From contig CAZGDY010000003.1 of the NCBI GenBank assembly GCA_964524965.1, forward strand, positions 1-46,573: a stretch of 46,573 nt of DNA, written 5' to 3'. A program made the position numbers and the translations under genes. Below the pieces are notes generated by a model. The model ran no database searches. It was not told where the DNA came from and worked only from the letters and a program-made list of their open reading frames with translations. Shown here in pieces: positions 8,053-16,560 of this stretch. Position 1 is the stretch's first letter, and every line of letters begins with the position of its first letter. Source of the stretch: Kmv34 sp964524965 (GTDB lineage: Bacteria > Aerophobota > Aerophobia > Aerophobales > B3-G15).

Positions 8053-9807
8053 ATGCCCAAGGGAATTGCTGCTTCTCCGGGAATAGCTATTGGAAAAGTT
8101 TATATTTTAGAGAAAAAAACCTTCTGCATATTAGAGTATAAGATAAAAAAAGAAGAATTAGAAAAAGAGATAAAAAGATTCAAAGAAGCTGTCGAGGAAT
8201 CAAAAAACCAAATAAGGAAAATTAAAGAAAAAGTAAAGGAAAAAATTGGCGAAAGAGAAGCCTATATATTCCAAACTTATCTTAGCATCATCGAGGACCC
8301 TAACCTTATAGATGAAACCATTAAAAAAATAAAAGAGCAAAAAATTAATGCAGAGACAGCTTTAACGGAATCTTGCAACAATTTTACGGAAAGATTTAAA
8401 GTTGTTCAAACTGAATTTATCGAAGAACGGTCCCGCGATATTGAAAATGCAACAAAAAGAATTTTGCACAACTTGTTAAAAAAACCTATTTTAAGTTTAT
8501 CTCACTTAAAGGAAAACATAGTTGTTGTAGCTTATGATCTTGCTCCTTCTGACACAGTATCAATGGATAAAGGAAAAGTTTTAGGATTTGCCACTGATAT
8601 AGGAGGGAGAACATCCCACGCAGCTATAATGGCAAGAGCTCTAGAGATTCCAGCCGTAGTTGGATTAAGAGATGTAACAAAAAAAGTTAAACCAGGAACA
8701 ACTATTATTATTGATGGAGACAAAGGATATGTAATTGTTAACCCTGCCTCTAACCAGATAAGAAAATACCAGGAGAGAAAAAAGAAATTATTAGTTTATC
8801 GGAAAAACCTGGAAATTTTAAGACCTCTGCCACCTCAAACTCTTGACGGAAGAGAAGTTGAATTAGCGGCAAACATTGCTGATCAAAAGGAAGTCGATTT
8901 AGCAATAAAAAATGGAGCTGAAGGAGTAGGACTTTACCGCACAGAATACCTTTACATGAATAGAACAACTTTACCCAGTGAAGAAGAACAACTTAAAGCT
9001 TATTCAGCTGTAGCCAAAAAAGTCGCTCCTTACTCCGTGATTATTCGCACTCTTGACATCGGAGGAGATAAGTTTTTATCGCCTCTGCCTGTACCTAAGG
9101 AGATAAATCCTTTTATGGGATGGAGAGCTATTAGATTATCTTTGGAATTAGTAGATATCTTCAAAACCCAGCTTCGAGCAATACTTAAAGCCGCCCAACA
9201 TGGTAAAGTCAAAATAATGTTTCCTATGGTCTCCTCGCTTGAAGAGGTAAGAAAAGCCAATAGCATCTTAAATGAGGTAAAAAAAGAACTGGAAGGGGAA
9301 GGTGTTTCTTTATCTAATCCTGTAGAAATGGGAATTATGATTGAAGTTCCTGCAGCAGCCGTTATAGCCGATATATTAGCTAAGGAGGTAGATTTTTTCA
9401 GTTTGGGAACTAACGATTTAATCCAATATACTCTCGCTGTAGATAGGGTAAACGAAAAAGTAGCACACCTTTATCAGCCTTTCCATCCTACTATTTTGCG
9501 TCTTGTTAATGGTGTAATCAAAGCCGCTCATCGAGAAAATATATGGGTTGGTGCTTGTGGAGAAATGGCCGGCGATCCTTTAGGTATGGCCGTACTCTTA
9601 GGATTGGGAGTAGATGAGTTTAGTATTGCTCCAACCAGTATTCTGGAGATAAAAAAAATAATAAGAAATCTTAGCTGGGAAGAGCTTCAAAAAATAGCCA
9701 ACCATCTTCTTAAATTTAGCACCTCCCAACAAACAAAAAGGTATTTGGAAAATAAATTGGGCAAAAGAATAAGAAAAATATTAAAGGGAGATAATAATGC
9801 TCGATAA
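8053..9807 (+). CDS. ptsI: Phosphoenolpyruvate-protein phosphotransferase (PTS enzyme I)
   Basis: Enzyme I takes phosphate from PEP and passes it to HPr. The 584 aa are full length. An N-terminal coiled HPr-binding domain is followed by the swivelling His domain with the phospho-acceptor His189 in GGRTSHAAIMARALEIP. The PEP-binding barrel shows GLYRTEYLY, TLDIGGDK, KIMFPMVSS, LGTNDLIQY and catalytic Cys502 in GACGEMAGD. Both catalytic residues fall at exactly the E. coli numbers. No HPr or enzyme II gene is in the window, so it may serve a regulatory PTS or components elsewhere. AAAGGAG precedes the ATG. The gene overlaps the next one by 11 bp. Confidence 0.94.
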   Translation: MPKGIAASPGIAIGKVYILEKKTFCILEYKIKKEELEKEIKRFKEAVEESKNQIRKIKEKVKEKIGEREAYIFQTYLSIIEDPNLIDETIKKIKEQKINAETALTESCNNFTERFKVVQTEFIEERSRDIENATKRILHNLLKKPILSLSHLKENIVVVAYDLAPSDTVSMDKGKVLGFATDIGGRTSHAAIMARALEIPAVVGLRDVTKKVKPGTTIIIDGDKGYVIVNPASNQIRKYQERKKKLLVYRKNLEILRPLPPQTLDGREVELAANIADQKEVDLAIKNGAEGVGLYRTEYLYMNRTTLPSEEEQLKAYSAVAKKVAPYSVIIRTLDIGGDKFLSPLPVPKEINPFMGWRAIRLSLELVDIFKTQLRAILKAAQHGKVKIMFPMVSSLEEVRKANSILNEVKKELEGEGVSLSNPVEMGIMIEVPAAAVIADILAKEVDFFSLGTNDLIQYTLAVDRVNEKVAHLYQPFHPTILRLVNGVIKAAHRENIWVGACGEMAGDPLGMAVLLGLGVDEFSIAPTSILEIKKIIRNLSWEELQKIANHLLKFSTSQQTKRYLENKLGKRIRKILKGDNNAR

Positions 9808-10855
9808 TTTAAGTTATATAGCAAGTATAGATAAATCCAACATGAGAGACATTCTTCAAAAATTCTCCCAGCAGTGCAAAAGAGCAATAGAAATGGGTAG
9901 GGGAATAAATACCCCTTCCTGCATTAAAGGAAAAAAGATTGATAAAATAGTTGTGTGTGGGTTAGGAGGCTCAGCAATCGGAGGAGATATTTTGAAGACT
10001 CTTTTCTCTAATAAAAAAATCCTGATTAAAGTAAGTAGAAATTATCATATACCTTCTTGGGTAAATAAACAAACCCTCATTTTTGTAATTAGTTATTCTG
10101 GTAATACCGAGGAAACTATTTCCTCTTTTAAAGAAGCTTTAATTAAAGGATGCCCTGTAATTTCTGTTACCAGTGGGGGCGAAATACAAAAACTGAGTGA
10201 GAAAAATGATGTTCCCGTTATAAAAGTTCCTCCCGGAATGCCCCCTCGTTGTGCTGTTGGATTCTTAAGTATTCCAGTAATAGTTTTACTGGAAAAAATT
10301 CTAAATATAAATTTGTTTAATTACCATGAATTAATCAAGACCATCTCTAATCTTAGCCAAATATACTTACCTGGTAAAAAAACCGCCGATAATCTAACTA
10401 AATTAACTGCCTGTAAATTAAAGGGAAAAATTCCTTTAATTTACGGAGTTAACGAATTAACTGATGTTGTAGCTCATAGATTAAAAACACAGTTTAATGA
10501 AAACTCAAAAATTTTTGCTGCTTGGGACATATTTCCCGAAATGAATCACAATGAAATTGTACCCTTTTCCGGTGAAGGAAAAGTCGATTTAAATATTTTT
10601 CATCCCTTGTTTATAAGGGATAGAAAAGAAAGCAAAAGAATAGCTTGTAGAATTCAAATAACTCAAAGTCTTCTTAGAAAAAAAAGTATTGATTATTCTG
10701 AGATATGGACGATGGGTGAAGATTTCATAAGTAAAGTTTTCTCTTCAATCTACAGCGGCGACTGGATAAGTTTTTATTTAGCAGTTCTGCAAGGAGTAGA
10801 CCCCACTCCCGTCAATTTTATTAATCTTTTAAAAAATGAACTTAAAAAAGTTTAA
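9797..10855 (+). CDS. Bifunctional phosphoglucose/phosphomannose isomerase
   Basis: Member of the SIS-domain PGI/PMI family that interconverts fructose-6-P with glucose-6-P and mannose-6-P, known mainly from archaea and various anaerobic bacteria. The 352 aa match the family. The first SIS domain has VVCGLGGSAIGGDI (52-65) and ISYSGNTEETISS (98-110). PPGMPPRCAVGFLSIP follows. The second domain has the MNHNEIVPFSG motif whose Glu/His residues act in ring opening and isomerisation. It starts inside the end of ptsI (11-bp overlap, suggesting translational coupling) and its end overlaps rarA by 20 bp. No other PGI is visible in the window. Confidence 0.92.
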   Translation: MLDNLSYIASIDKSNMRDILQKFSQQCKRAIEMGRGINTPSCIKGKKIDKIVVCGLGGSAIGGDILKTLFSNKKILIKVSRNYHIPSWVNKQTLIFVISYSGNTEETISSFKEALIKGCPVISVTSGGEIQKLSEKNDVPVIKVPPGMPPRCAVGFLSIPVIVLLEKILNINLFNYHELIKTISNLSQIYLPGKKTADNLTKLTACKLKGKIPLIYGVNELTDVVAHRLKTQFNENSKIFAAWDIFPEMNHNEIVPFSGEGKVDLNIFHPLFIRDRKESKRIACRIQITQSLLRKKSIDYSEIWTMGEDFISKVFSSIYSGDWISFYLAVLQGVDPTPVNFINLLKNELKKV

Positions 10856-12191
10856 CCAGAAAACAGGCGATCTTTTTAATAAAAGATTTGAAACAGAGCT
10901 TAAAAACTCAGCTCCTCTGGCTGAGCGAATGAGACCTGAAAGATTAGAAGATTTTTTTGGGCAAGAGGAAGTGATAGGTAAAGGAACTCCGCTCAGAAAA
11001 GCAATTGAGGAAGATAGACTGGTTTCCATAATTCTATGGGGTCCTCCTGGTTCAGGAAAAACAACTCTTGCTAAAATAATTGCTGAAATGACTAAATCCC
11101 ATTTTATTTCCCTCAGTGCTGTAACCTCTGGTATTCCTGCTCTAAGAAAAATAATAGAAGAAGTGATTAAAAGAAGAAAGTATAATCTCCAGCATACTAT
11201 CCTCTTTGTAGATGAGATCCATCGTTTCAACAAAGCCCAGCAAGATGCTTTTCTCCCCTTTGTAGAGAATGGCACCATAATACTTATTGGGGCAACTACC
11301 GAAAATCCATCCTTTGAAATCAACTCACCACTTCTATCACGCTCTACAGTCTATGTTCTGCAGCCTCTATCTTCTGATAACTTAAAAAAGATAGTTCAAA
11401 AAACCCTGGAAAATGAAGAAAGGGGCTTAGGCAAGTACAAAATAAAAATAGAGCTTCCAGCTTTAAATTATATAGTAGAGATGGCCAATGGTGATGCACG
11501 AATAGCTTTGAATATTTTAGAATTATCTTTTACGGGGACAAGAAAAGGTAATCAGGCTCATATTACCTCTCAGGTAGTAACAAAGGTAATCCAAAAAAGG
11601 GTATTAAGATACGATAAAAATGGAGAAGAACACTATAATCTCATCTCTGCCCTACACAAAAGTATGAGAGATTCTGACCCTGATGCTTCTGTTTATTGGC
11701 TTGTTAGAATGTTAGAAGCAGGAGAAGACCCTCTGTACATTGCAAGACGCATAGTTAGGTTTGCCTCCGAGGATATAGGAAATGCTGACCCTCAAGCACT
11801 TCAAGTAGCGGTAACCGCTATGCAAGCAACTCAATTTGTAGGAATGCCCGAGGCAAACCTTGCTCTTTGCCAAGCAGTAACTTATCTGGCCTGCGCACCA
11901 AAAAGTAATGCCATCTACCGTGCCTATTTAAAAGCTGAGAAAGATATTATAAGAACAGGTAATCTTCCGGTACCTCTTATTATCAGAAACGCTCCCACCA
12001 CCCTGATGAAACAATTGGGCTACAGCAAAAACTATAAGTACGCCCATAATTTCTCTCAGGGATACGTAAAACAACAACACCTTCCTACTAAACTTGAAGG
12101 AAAAACTTACTATGAGCCGAGCCAGCAAGGGTATGAAAAACAGATAAAAAAAAGAATGGAAGAGTTAAAAAAAATAAGTAAATCCCCTTAA
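10836..12191 (+). CDS. rarA: Replication-associated recombination protein A (RarA/MgsA AAA+ ATPase)
   Basis: A clamp-loader-like AAA+ ATPase that acts at stalled replication forks. It contains Walker A GPPGSGKTT (about residue 69), Walker B VDEIHRFNKAQQDAFLP, sensor 1 IGATTENPSFEINSPLLSR, and the C-terminal tetramerisation region ending GYVKQQHLP...YYEPSQQGYEKQI. At 451 aa the length is normal. The N-terminus (first ~25 residues) is slightly extended before LAERMRPERLEDFFGQ. It overlaps the isomerase gene by 20 bp and has only a weak ribosome site, so it is probably coupled. Its 3' end converges on the STAS-HATPase gene with 14 bp between them and no clear terminator. Confidence 0.95.
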   Translation: MNLKKFNQKTGDLFNKRFETELKNSAPLAERMRPERLEDFFGQEEVIGKGTPLRKAIEEDRLVSIILWGPPGSGKTTLAKIIAEMTKSHFISLSAVTSGIPALRKIIEEVIKRRKYNLQHTILFVDEIHRFNKAQQDAFLPFVENGTIILIGATTENPSFEINSPLLSRSTVYVLQPLSSDNLKKIVQKTLENEERGLGKYKIKIELPALNYIVEMANGDARIALNILELSFTGTRKGNQAHITSQVVTKVIQKRVLRYDKNGEEHYNLISALHKSMRDSDPDASVYWLVRMLEAGEDPLYIARRIVRFASEDIGNADPQALQVAVTAMQATQFVGMPEANLALCQAVTYLACAPKSNAIYRAYLKAEKDIIRTGNLPVPLIIRNAPTTLMKQLGYSKNYKYAHNFSQGYVKQQHLPTKLEGKTYYEPSQQGYEKQIKKRMEELKKISKSP

Positions 12192-12205
12192 ATTTCCCCT
12201 CAAAA

Positions 12206-12982
12206 TCACAGATTTTTTTTCAACAAAGTTAACGAATTAGAGTTTTCTTTTCGTTCATAATGTACTCTATCAACAAGTTTTTGCATAAGAAAAATTCCCA
12301 ATCCTCCTACTTTTCTTTCCTCTAAATGTGAAGAAAGTTCAGGTTCAGGAAACTGTAAAGGATTAAATGGCAAGCCATCGTCTTTCATTTTAAGGATTAA
12401 TCCTTCTCCATTAATATCACAATGTATACTCACTTTACCCTTGGATTTGGGATAGGCATAGTTCACTATATTAACATAGATTTCTTCTACAGCCAAAAGA
12501 AGGTCTTTTTCGCTATGAAAGGATAAACCAGCTTTTTGAGCCCAAATACGGACAAAATCATTTATTTTACTCAAGTTCTTTAGAGAAGCCTGCAAGATTA
12601 TGGAAGAAGGTATTTTATCTATCTTTTCCTTTTGCTTTATTGTCAACAACTCAAAATTGCTAATCCCTTCCTCAACAGTTTCATAAATTTTGAAAATGTG
12701 AGTAAATTCAGTAATATCAAATACTTCCTTCACGTCAGGTTGGAGACAACAAAGTCTTACCTGGCCCTCTTTTTTCTTTAATTTTTTAGCCATTGCCAAA
12801 AGAACCTTCAAACCAGCACTACTTACATAATCCGTACCGCTAAGATCTATAAGAAGTTTAGACACTCCCTCTGATACAGCAAAATTCAACTTAGCTTCCA
12901 CCTTTTCTGCTGAGTAAGCATCAAAGCGCCCACTTAGAGAAAAGATATGAACTTCTCCTTCCTTTTTTTGCGTAATTCGCAT
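12206..12982 (-). CDS. STAS domain fused to an HATPase (RsbV-RsbW-type) partner-switch protein
   Basis: A 258-aa soluble protein joining two modules that are usually separate. Residues 1-110 form a STAS anti-sigma-antagonist domain with the usual phosphoacceptor region DYVSSAGLKVLL (Ser54/55). Residues ~130-258 form a GHKL ATPase of the anti-sigma kinase type: N-box EEIYVNIVNYAY (Asn171), G1 box DDGLPFNP (from Asp201) and G2 box GGLGIFLMQKLVD (from 226). Such kinases phosphorylate STAS serines and bind sigma factors or other targets; the target here is unknown. It starts 12 bp after the SAF oxidoreductase gene, so the two are cotranscribed from the 14369-14396 promoter. Confidence 0.88.
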   Translation of the reverse strand: MRITQKKEGEVHIFSLSGRFDAYSAEKVEAKLNFAVSEGVSKLLIDLSGTDYVSSAGLKVLLAMAKKLKKKEGQVRLCCLQPDVKEVFDITEFTHIFKIYETVEEGISNFELLTIKQKEKIDKIPSSIILQASLKNLSKINDFVRIWAQKAGLSFHSEKDLLLAVEEIYVNIVNYAYPKSKGKVSIHCDINGEGLILKMKDDGLPFNPLQFPEPELSSHLEERKVGGLGIFLMQKLVDRVHYERKENSNSLTLLKKNL

Positions 12983-12994
12983 TTAATCACCTCA

Positions 12995-14287
12995 TCAGCT
13001 TAGATTATCCTGTAACTTTCTTAAGCTAACTAATATGCTTTCCTCTTCAAATTCTACCTGATCCAAAGTAATATAGTCACCTTTTTTAACATCATTTTTT
13101 AGAACTGCTTCCTCTGCAAGACCCAGAGGCAAAAAATTTTCTTCTTGAGTAACATCCGCCTTTTCAATTAAGCCGTAGACATCAAATCCTCCAATACCAT
13201 CTATCATTTTCCCCTTTTTTAAATTCCTCTTGGCCACAGTAATTGTTTCTGCAATAGGTTTTCCTGAAGAAACTATAGTTGGCTCCTGGTAAATAACTGC
13301 TCTTGCCACAGATATAGGAATTTCCATGCTAATAAGATGGTAAGGACGATAAAGAAGATAGTTAGGACCCTTGCCCATACCTATGTACTCAAGGTCCTTT
13401 CTTAGGCGCTTGTTTTGCGTAGTAGCAACTACAAAAACTCCTGGTGCTATTTCGCCAAGAGCATAATCTACCACTCCCTCCTGGTTGAGAATTCCCCCTT
13501 TTTCTTTTAAGGTAAAAACAGAGCTAATTTGGCTTAAATTACAACTAGGACCATGCATCCCCCGCACATCAGGAACTAAATTCGTAGCATTGGCAACAAC
13601 ACTCATTTCAATCATCGTCTTACTACCGTCAACAAATTCCGTCAACATCCTGGGGCTTACCCCTTTTTTAAAAGCAGCATCTTTTAAACTATCCGGAGTT
13701 GCTTCTCTATCAAGAGGATTGTTCTTACCTTTCCCTGCTGCTACTATTTTTAAACTTAAACATTTAGCAAAATCATAAAGCTCTTTAATAGCGCCCGGTT
13801 CATCTCCTGCTCCCACTGTATAAACTACACCAGCATTTTTGGCAAGCTCACTAAGAATGTAGCCCACCGTAACATCGGTTTCTACATTCATCATTATTAC
13901 ATGCTTTTTCTTCCTTATAGCCTCCAAAGCAATTTTTGCTCCCACCCGGGGAACACCAGTAGCTTCAACTATCGCATCCAAGGGAAAAAGGTTAGGAATA
14001 ATTTCGGCTTTATCAGTTACCACCCGCATTCCCTTCTTTAATGCTCTGTTGCACTCATCCGGATTATTCGATGAGTAAAAAATATCTTTCCGTAAAACTC
14101 CTATCTCCTCAAAAATACCTATAGCTTTCTCTTTATTGAGGCTGGCAAGCGCTAAAACATCCATTCCTTTTATCATAGAGATAACAGTTGCCACTCCTGC
14201 TCCCATATGCCCCATTCCCACAACTGCTACTTTAATAATCTCTCCTTTTTTCTCTAGTTCAGCTAATTTACAAGGTAAATTTAGCAT
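12995..14287 (-). CDS. NAD(P)-dependent oxidoreductase, homoserine dehydrogenase-like with C-terminal SAF domain
   Basis: A 430-aa protein with an N-terminal Rossmann fold (VVGMGHMGAGV, glycines 24/26/29), a catalytic-like central domain (MNVETDVTVGYIL, TVGAGDEPGAIKELYDF, AAGKGKNNPLDREATPDS) and a C-terminal SAF domain (about 345-430). It matches the family called predicted homoserine dehydrogenase with SAF domain. That family also includes the Brucella DXR-like enzyme (DRL, alternative step of isoprenoid synthesis), so homoserine dehydrogenase activity should not be assumed. Start: ATG 14287 after a strong AAAGGAGA. It is divergent from PEPCK and cotranscribed with the STAS-HATPase gene. Confidence 0.82.
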   Translation of the reverse strand: MLNLPCKLAELEKKGEIIKVAVVGMGHMGAGVATVISMIKGMDVLALASLNKEKAIGIFEEIGVLRKDIFYSSNNPDECNRALKKGMRVVTDKAEIIPNLFPLDAIVEATGVPRVGAKIALEAIRKKKHVIMMNVETDVTVGYILSELAKNAGVVYTVGAGDEPGAIKELYDFAKCLSLKIVAAGKGKNNPLDREATPDSLKDAAFKKGVSPRMLTEFVDGSKTMIEMSVVANATNLVPDVRGMHGPSCNLSQISSVFTLKEKGGILNQEGVVDYALGEIAPGVFVVATTQNKRLRKDLEYIGMGKGPNYLLYRPYHLISMEIPISVARAVIYQEPTIVSSGKPIAETITVAKRNLKKGKMIDGIGGFDVYGLIEKADVTQEENFLPLGLAEEAVLKNDVKKGDYITLDQVEFEEESILVSLRKLQDNLS

Positions 14288-14368
14288 TGACTTCTCCTTT
14301 CTACCCTTAACTCATTTTCTCAAATCAAATTAAATTCTTATTTTCCTAACTAAACTCTTCCTTAATAT

Positions 14369-14396
14369 ATCATAATAAATGTCCAGAAGATGTCCA
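14369..14396 (-). promoter_or_regulatory. Promoter of the SAF oxidoreductase/STAS-HATPase operon
   Basis: On the minus strand TGGACA (14396-14391), 16 nt, TATGAT (14374-14369). TGGACAT is repeated 11 nt further on in the spacer. Its -35 lies only 9 nt from the -35 of the divergent PEPCK promoter. Confidence 0.65.
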
Positions 14397-14405
14397 CAAT
14401 TTATT

Positions 14406-14433
14406 TTGACAGATTCGTAAAAACCCTTATAAT
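14406..14433 (+). promoter_or_regulatory. Consensus sigma-70 promoter of the PEPCK gene
   Basis: Perfect TTGACA (14406-14411) and perfect TATAAT (14428-14433) with a 16-nt spacer: the best promoter match in the window. Transcription would start near 14440, giving an ~80-nt leader. Confidence 0.85.
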
Positions 14434-14458
14434 TATCGCTAACACTTGACCCTGGTAA

Positions 14459-14498
14459 GGTTAACAAATGAGGAATGCCTGTTAACAGGCTAACAAAT
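14459..14498. promoter_or_regulatory. Palindrome and flanking direct repeats in the PEPCK leader, candidate operator
   Basis: GCCTGTTAACAGGC (14477-14490) is a perfect 14-bp palindrome. It is flanked by near-identical direct repeats GGTTAACAAAT (14459-14469) and GGCTAACAAAT (14488-14498). It lies about 40 nt downstream of the predicted PEPCK transcription start, a usual place for a repressor roadblock. The cognate regulator is not recognised. Confidence 0.5.
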
Positions 14499-14518
14499 AC
14501 ATTGATAAGGATACAAAA

Positions 14519-16393
14519 ATGGACAAAAAAGACAAAGATATACTTAAAATAAAATGTGAAAATGAAAATTACCAAAAACTTATAAAAACAAATAACCCCA
14601 AGCTTTTTCAATTTATTGCTAAATATACACAGCTTTGTGACCCCGATAAGGTTTTTATTTGTACTGGTTCTAAGGAAGAAATTGCTTATATAAAGGACAT
14701 GGCAAAAAAAACAGGAGAAGAAAAGAAATCTGTGATTCCCGGTCATACTATCCACTTTGATGGCTACTACGACCAAGCAAGAGATAAAGAAAACACCAAA
14801 CTTCTGCTAACAAAAGGTCTTGATTTAGGCCCTGGGATAAACGCAATGGACAGAGATGAAGGAATAACTGAAATTAACAAAATTTTAGAAAATATTATGC
14901 AAGAACATACCTTATACGTTTTATTCTTTTGTTTAGGGCCAACAAATTCTGATTTTTCTATACCCTGCGTTCAGCTCACTGACTCAGCCTATGTAGCCCA
15001 TAGCGAAAATCTTCTTTACAGACAGGGATATGAAGAATTCAAATTATTGGACAATTCTAAAAGTTTTTTTAAATTTGTTCATTCCCAGGGAAAGCTTAAC
15101 GAGACAAATACAAGCAAAAACATTAACCAGCGCAGAGTATACATTGATATCCAAAAAAACACAGTGTACAGTGCTAACACCCAATATGGAGGTAATACTA
15201 TTGGACTTAAAAAATTAGCTATGCGCTTGGCAATGAATAGGGCATCAAAAGAGGGCTGGTTGACAGAACATATGTTTATCGTAGGAGTACACGGTCCTGA
15301 CAACAGAGTAAGCTATTTTACAGGGGCATTCCCTTCCCTTTGTGGCAAAACCTCTACCTCTATGTTAGAAGGAGAAACCATAGTTGGAGATGATATAGCG
15401 TACTTAAGAAAAAAAGAAGGAAAGGTAAGAGCTGTAAATGTAGAAAAGGGAATTTTTGGAATAATAAAAGGTGTAAACCCTAAAGATGATTCAATCCTGT
15501 GGAAAATTTTCCAATCGCCAGGTGAAATTATATTTTCTAATGTACTGATTACGGAAAGTAAGAATGTTTGCTGGACTGGAAAAAATGAAAAAATTCCTCA
15601 CAAAGGATTCAACTATTCCGGTAAGTGGTGGAAAGAAAAAAAGGATACTGAAGGTAAATCCATACCACTTTCTCATCCCAATGCCCGATTCACATTAGAT
15701 TTAAAGTTTCTTAAAAATGTAGACCCCCGGATAGATAATCCTGACGGTGTTATTGTTAGCGGAATAATCTATGGCGGAAGAGATTCTAATATCTGGGTTC
15801 CCGTAGAGGAGTCTTTCGATTGGATACATGGCATAATAGCTAAAGGAGCCTCACTTGAGTCAGAAACAACAGCTGCTACTTTGGGAAAAGAAGGCATAAG
15901 AAAACACAATCCCATGTCTAACTTGGATTTCCTTTCTATACCCATGGGCAGATATATTGAGGATAACTTAAATTTTGGTATTTCTTTAAAAAATCCCCCT
16001 GTTATTTTTTCAGTAAACTATTTTCTAAAAGATTCCCAGGGAAATTTTATGAATGAGATAGCTGATAAAAGAATATGGCTTAAATGGATGGAAATGCGTG
16101 TACACAAAGAGCTCCAAGCAATCAAAACACCAACAGGTTTTATACCAAAGTATAAAGACCTATTACAATTATTTAAGAAATTACTTAATAAAGACTATCC
16201 TGAAGAAAACTATATTGAGCAATTTACAATAAGAGTTCCGGAAAACTTAGCCAAAATTGACAGAGTAACAAAAATTTATGAAAAAATTCCCAACACACCA
16301 AAAGTATTGTTTAAAGTGTTAGAAGAACAAAAAGAAAGACTAATTAATATACAAAATAAACAGGGAAATTATATCTCGCCAAATAAACTCTAA
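14519..16393 (+). CDS. Divergent GTP-type phosphoenolpyruvate carboxykinase
   Basis: PEPCK interconverts oxaloacetate and PEP + CO2 using a nucleoside phosphate. The 624 aa follow the GTP-family order: a DQAR substrate arginine region, VQLTDSAYV, YGGN, EGWLTEHM, P-loop with the hyper-reactive cysteine FPSLCGKTS (Cys275), VGDDIAYLR, SHPNARFT, SETTAA. Two family hallmarks differ. The guanine-binding loop WPGFGEN is absent: between NYFLKDSQGNF and WLKWMEMRV there is only MNEIADKRI (from 511). The usual GGRR reads GGRD. Fold and reaction class are well supported; nucleotide use is uncertain. ATG 14519 follows AAGGA. It is transcribed alone from the 14406-14433 promoter. Confidence 0.85.
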   Translation: MDKKDKDILKIKCENENYQKLIKTNNPKLFQFIAKYTQLCDPDKVFICTGSKEEIAYIKDMAKKTGEEKKSVIPGHTIHFDGYYDQARDKENTKLLLTKGLDLGPGINAMDRDEGITEINKILENIMQEHTLYVLFFCLGPTNSDFSIPCVQLTDSAYVAHSENLLYRQGYEEFKLLDNSKSFFKFVHSQGKLNETNTSKNINQRRVYIDIQKNTVYSANTQYGGNTIGLKKLAMRLAMNRASKEGWLTEHMFIVGVHGPDNRVSYFTGAFPSLCGKTSTSMLEGETIVGDDIAYLRKKEGKVRAVNVEKGIFGIIKGVNPKDDSILWKIFQSPGEIIFSNVLITESKNVCWTGKNEKIPHKGFNYSGKWWKEKKDTEGKSIPLSHPNARFTLDLKFLKNVDPRIDNPDGVIVSGIIYGGRDSNIWVPVEESFDWIHGIIAKGASLESETTAATLGKEGIRKHNPMSNLDFLSIPMGRYIEDNLNFGISLKNPPVIFSVNYFLKDSQGNFMNEIADKRIWLKWMEMRVHKELQAIKTPTGFIPKYKDLLQLFKKLLNKDYPEENYIEQFTIRVPENLAKIDRVTKIYEKIPNTPKVLFKVLEEQKERLINIQNKQGNYISPNKL

Positions 16394-16414
16394 CTGAAAA
16401 AATGGTCCATCGCT

Positions 16415-16436
16415 AGTTTTAGAAAAAACTTTTTTT
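16415..16436 (+). terminator. Possible weak intrinsic terminator after PEPCK
   Basis: AGTTTT (16415-16420) pairs with AAAACT (16425-16430) and is followed directly by six T. The stem is all A/T except one pair, so its strength is doubtful. Confidence 0.35.
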
Positions 16437-16468
16437 AGGATAAACTTCGTTTTTTTCGAATAAAAAAT

Positions 16469-16496
16469 TTTACAAAATCCTTATCTGTAGTACAAT
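16469..16496 (+). promoter_or_regulatory. Promoter of the cupin gene
   Basis: TTTACA (16469-16474), 16-nt spacer, TACAAT (16491-16496), about 60 nt before the cupin start. Confidence 0.6.
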
Positions 16497-16560
16497 AAAA
16501 AAGTTATCAAACTAAGATGTGCCCTAAATAAGGTACAAAAATTATCTCGAGGAGGAAAAA

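Noticed and set aside
10829..11323. Minus-strand open frame of 164 codons
   Set aside because: Antisense to rarA with its AAA+ motifs; no family resemblance.
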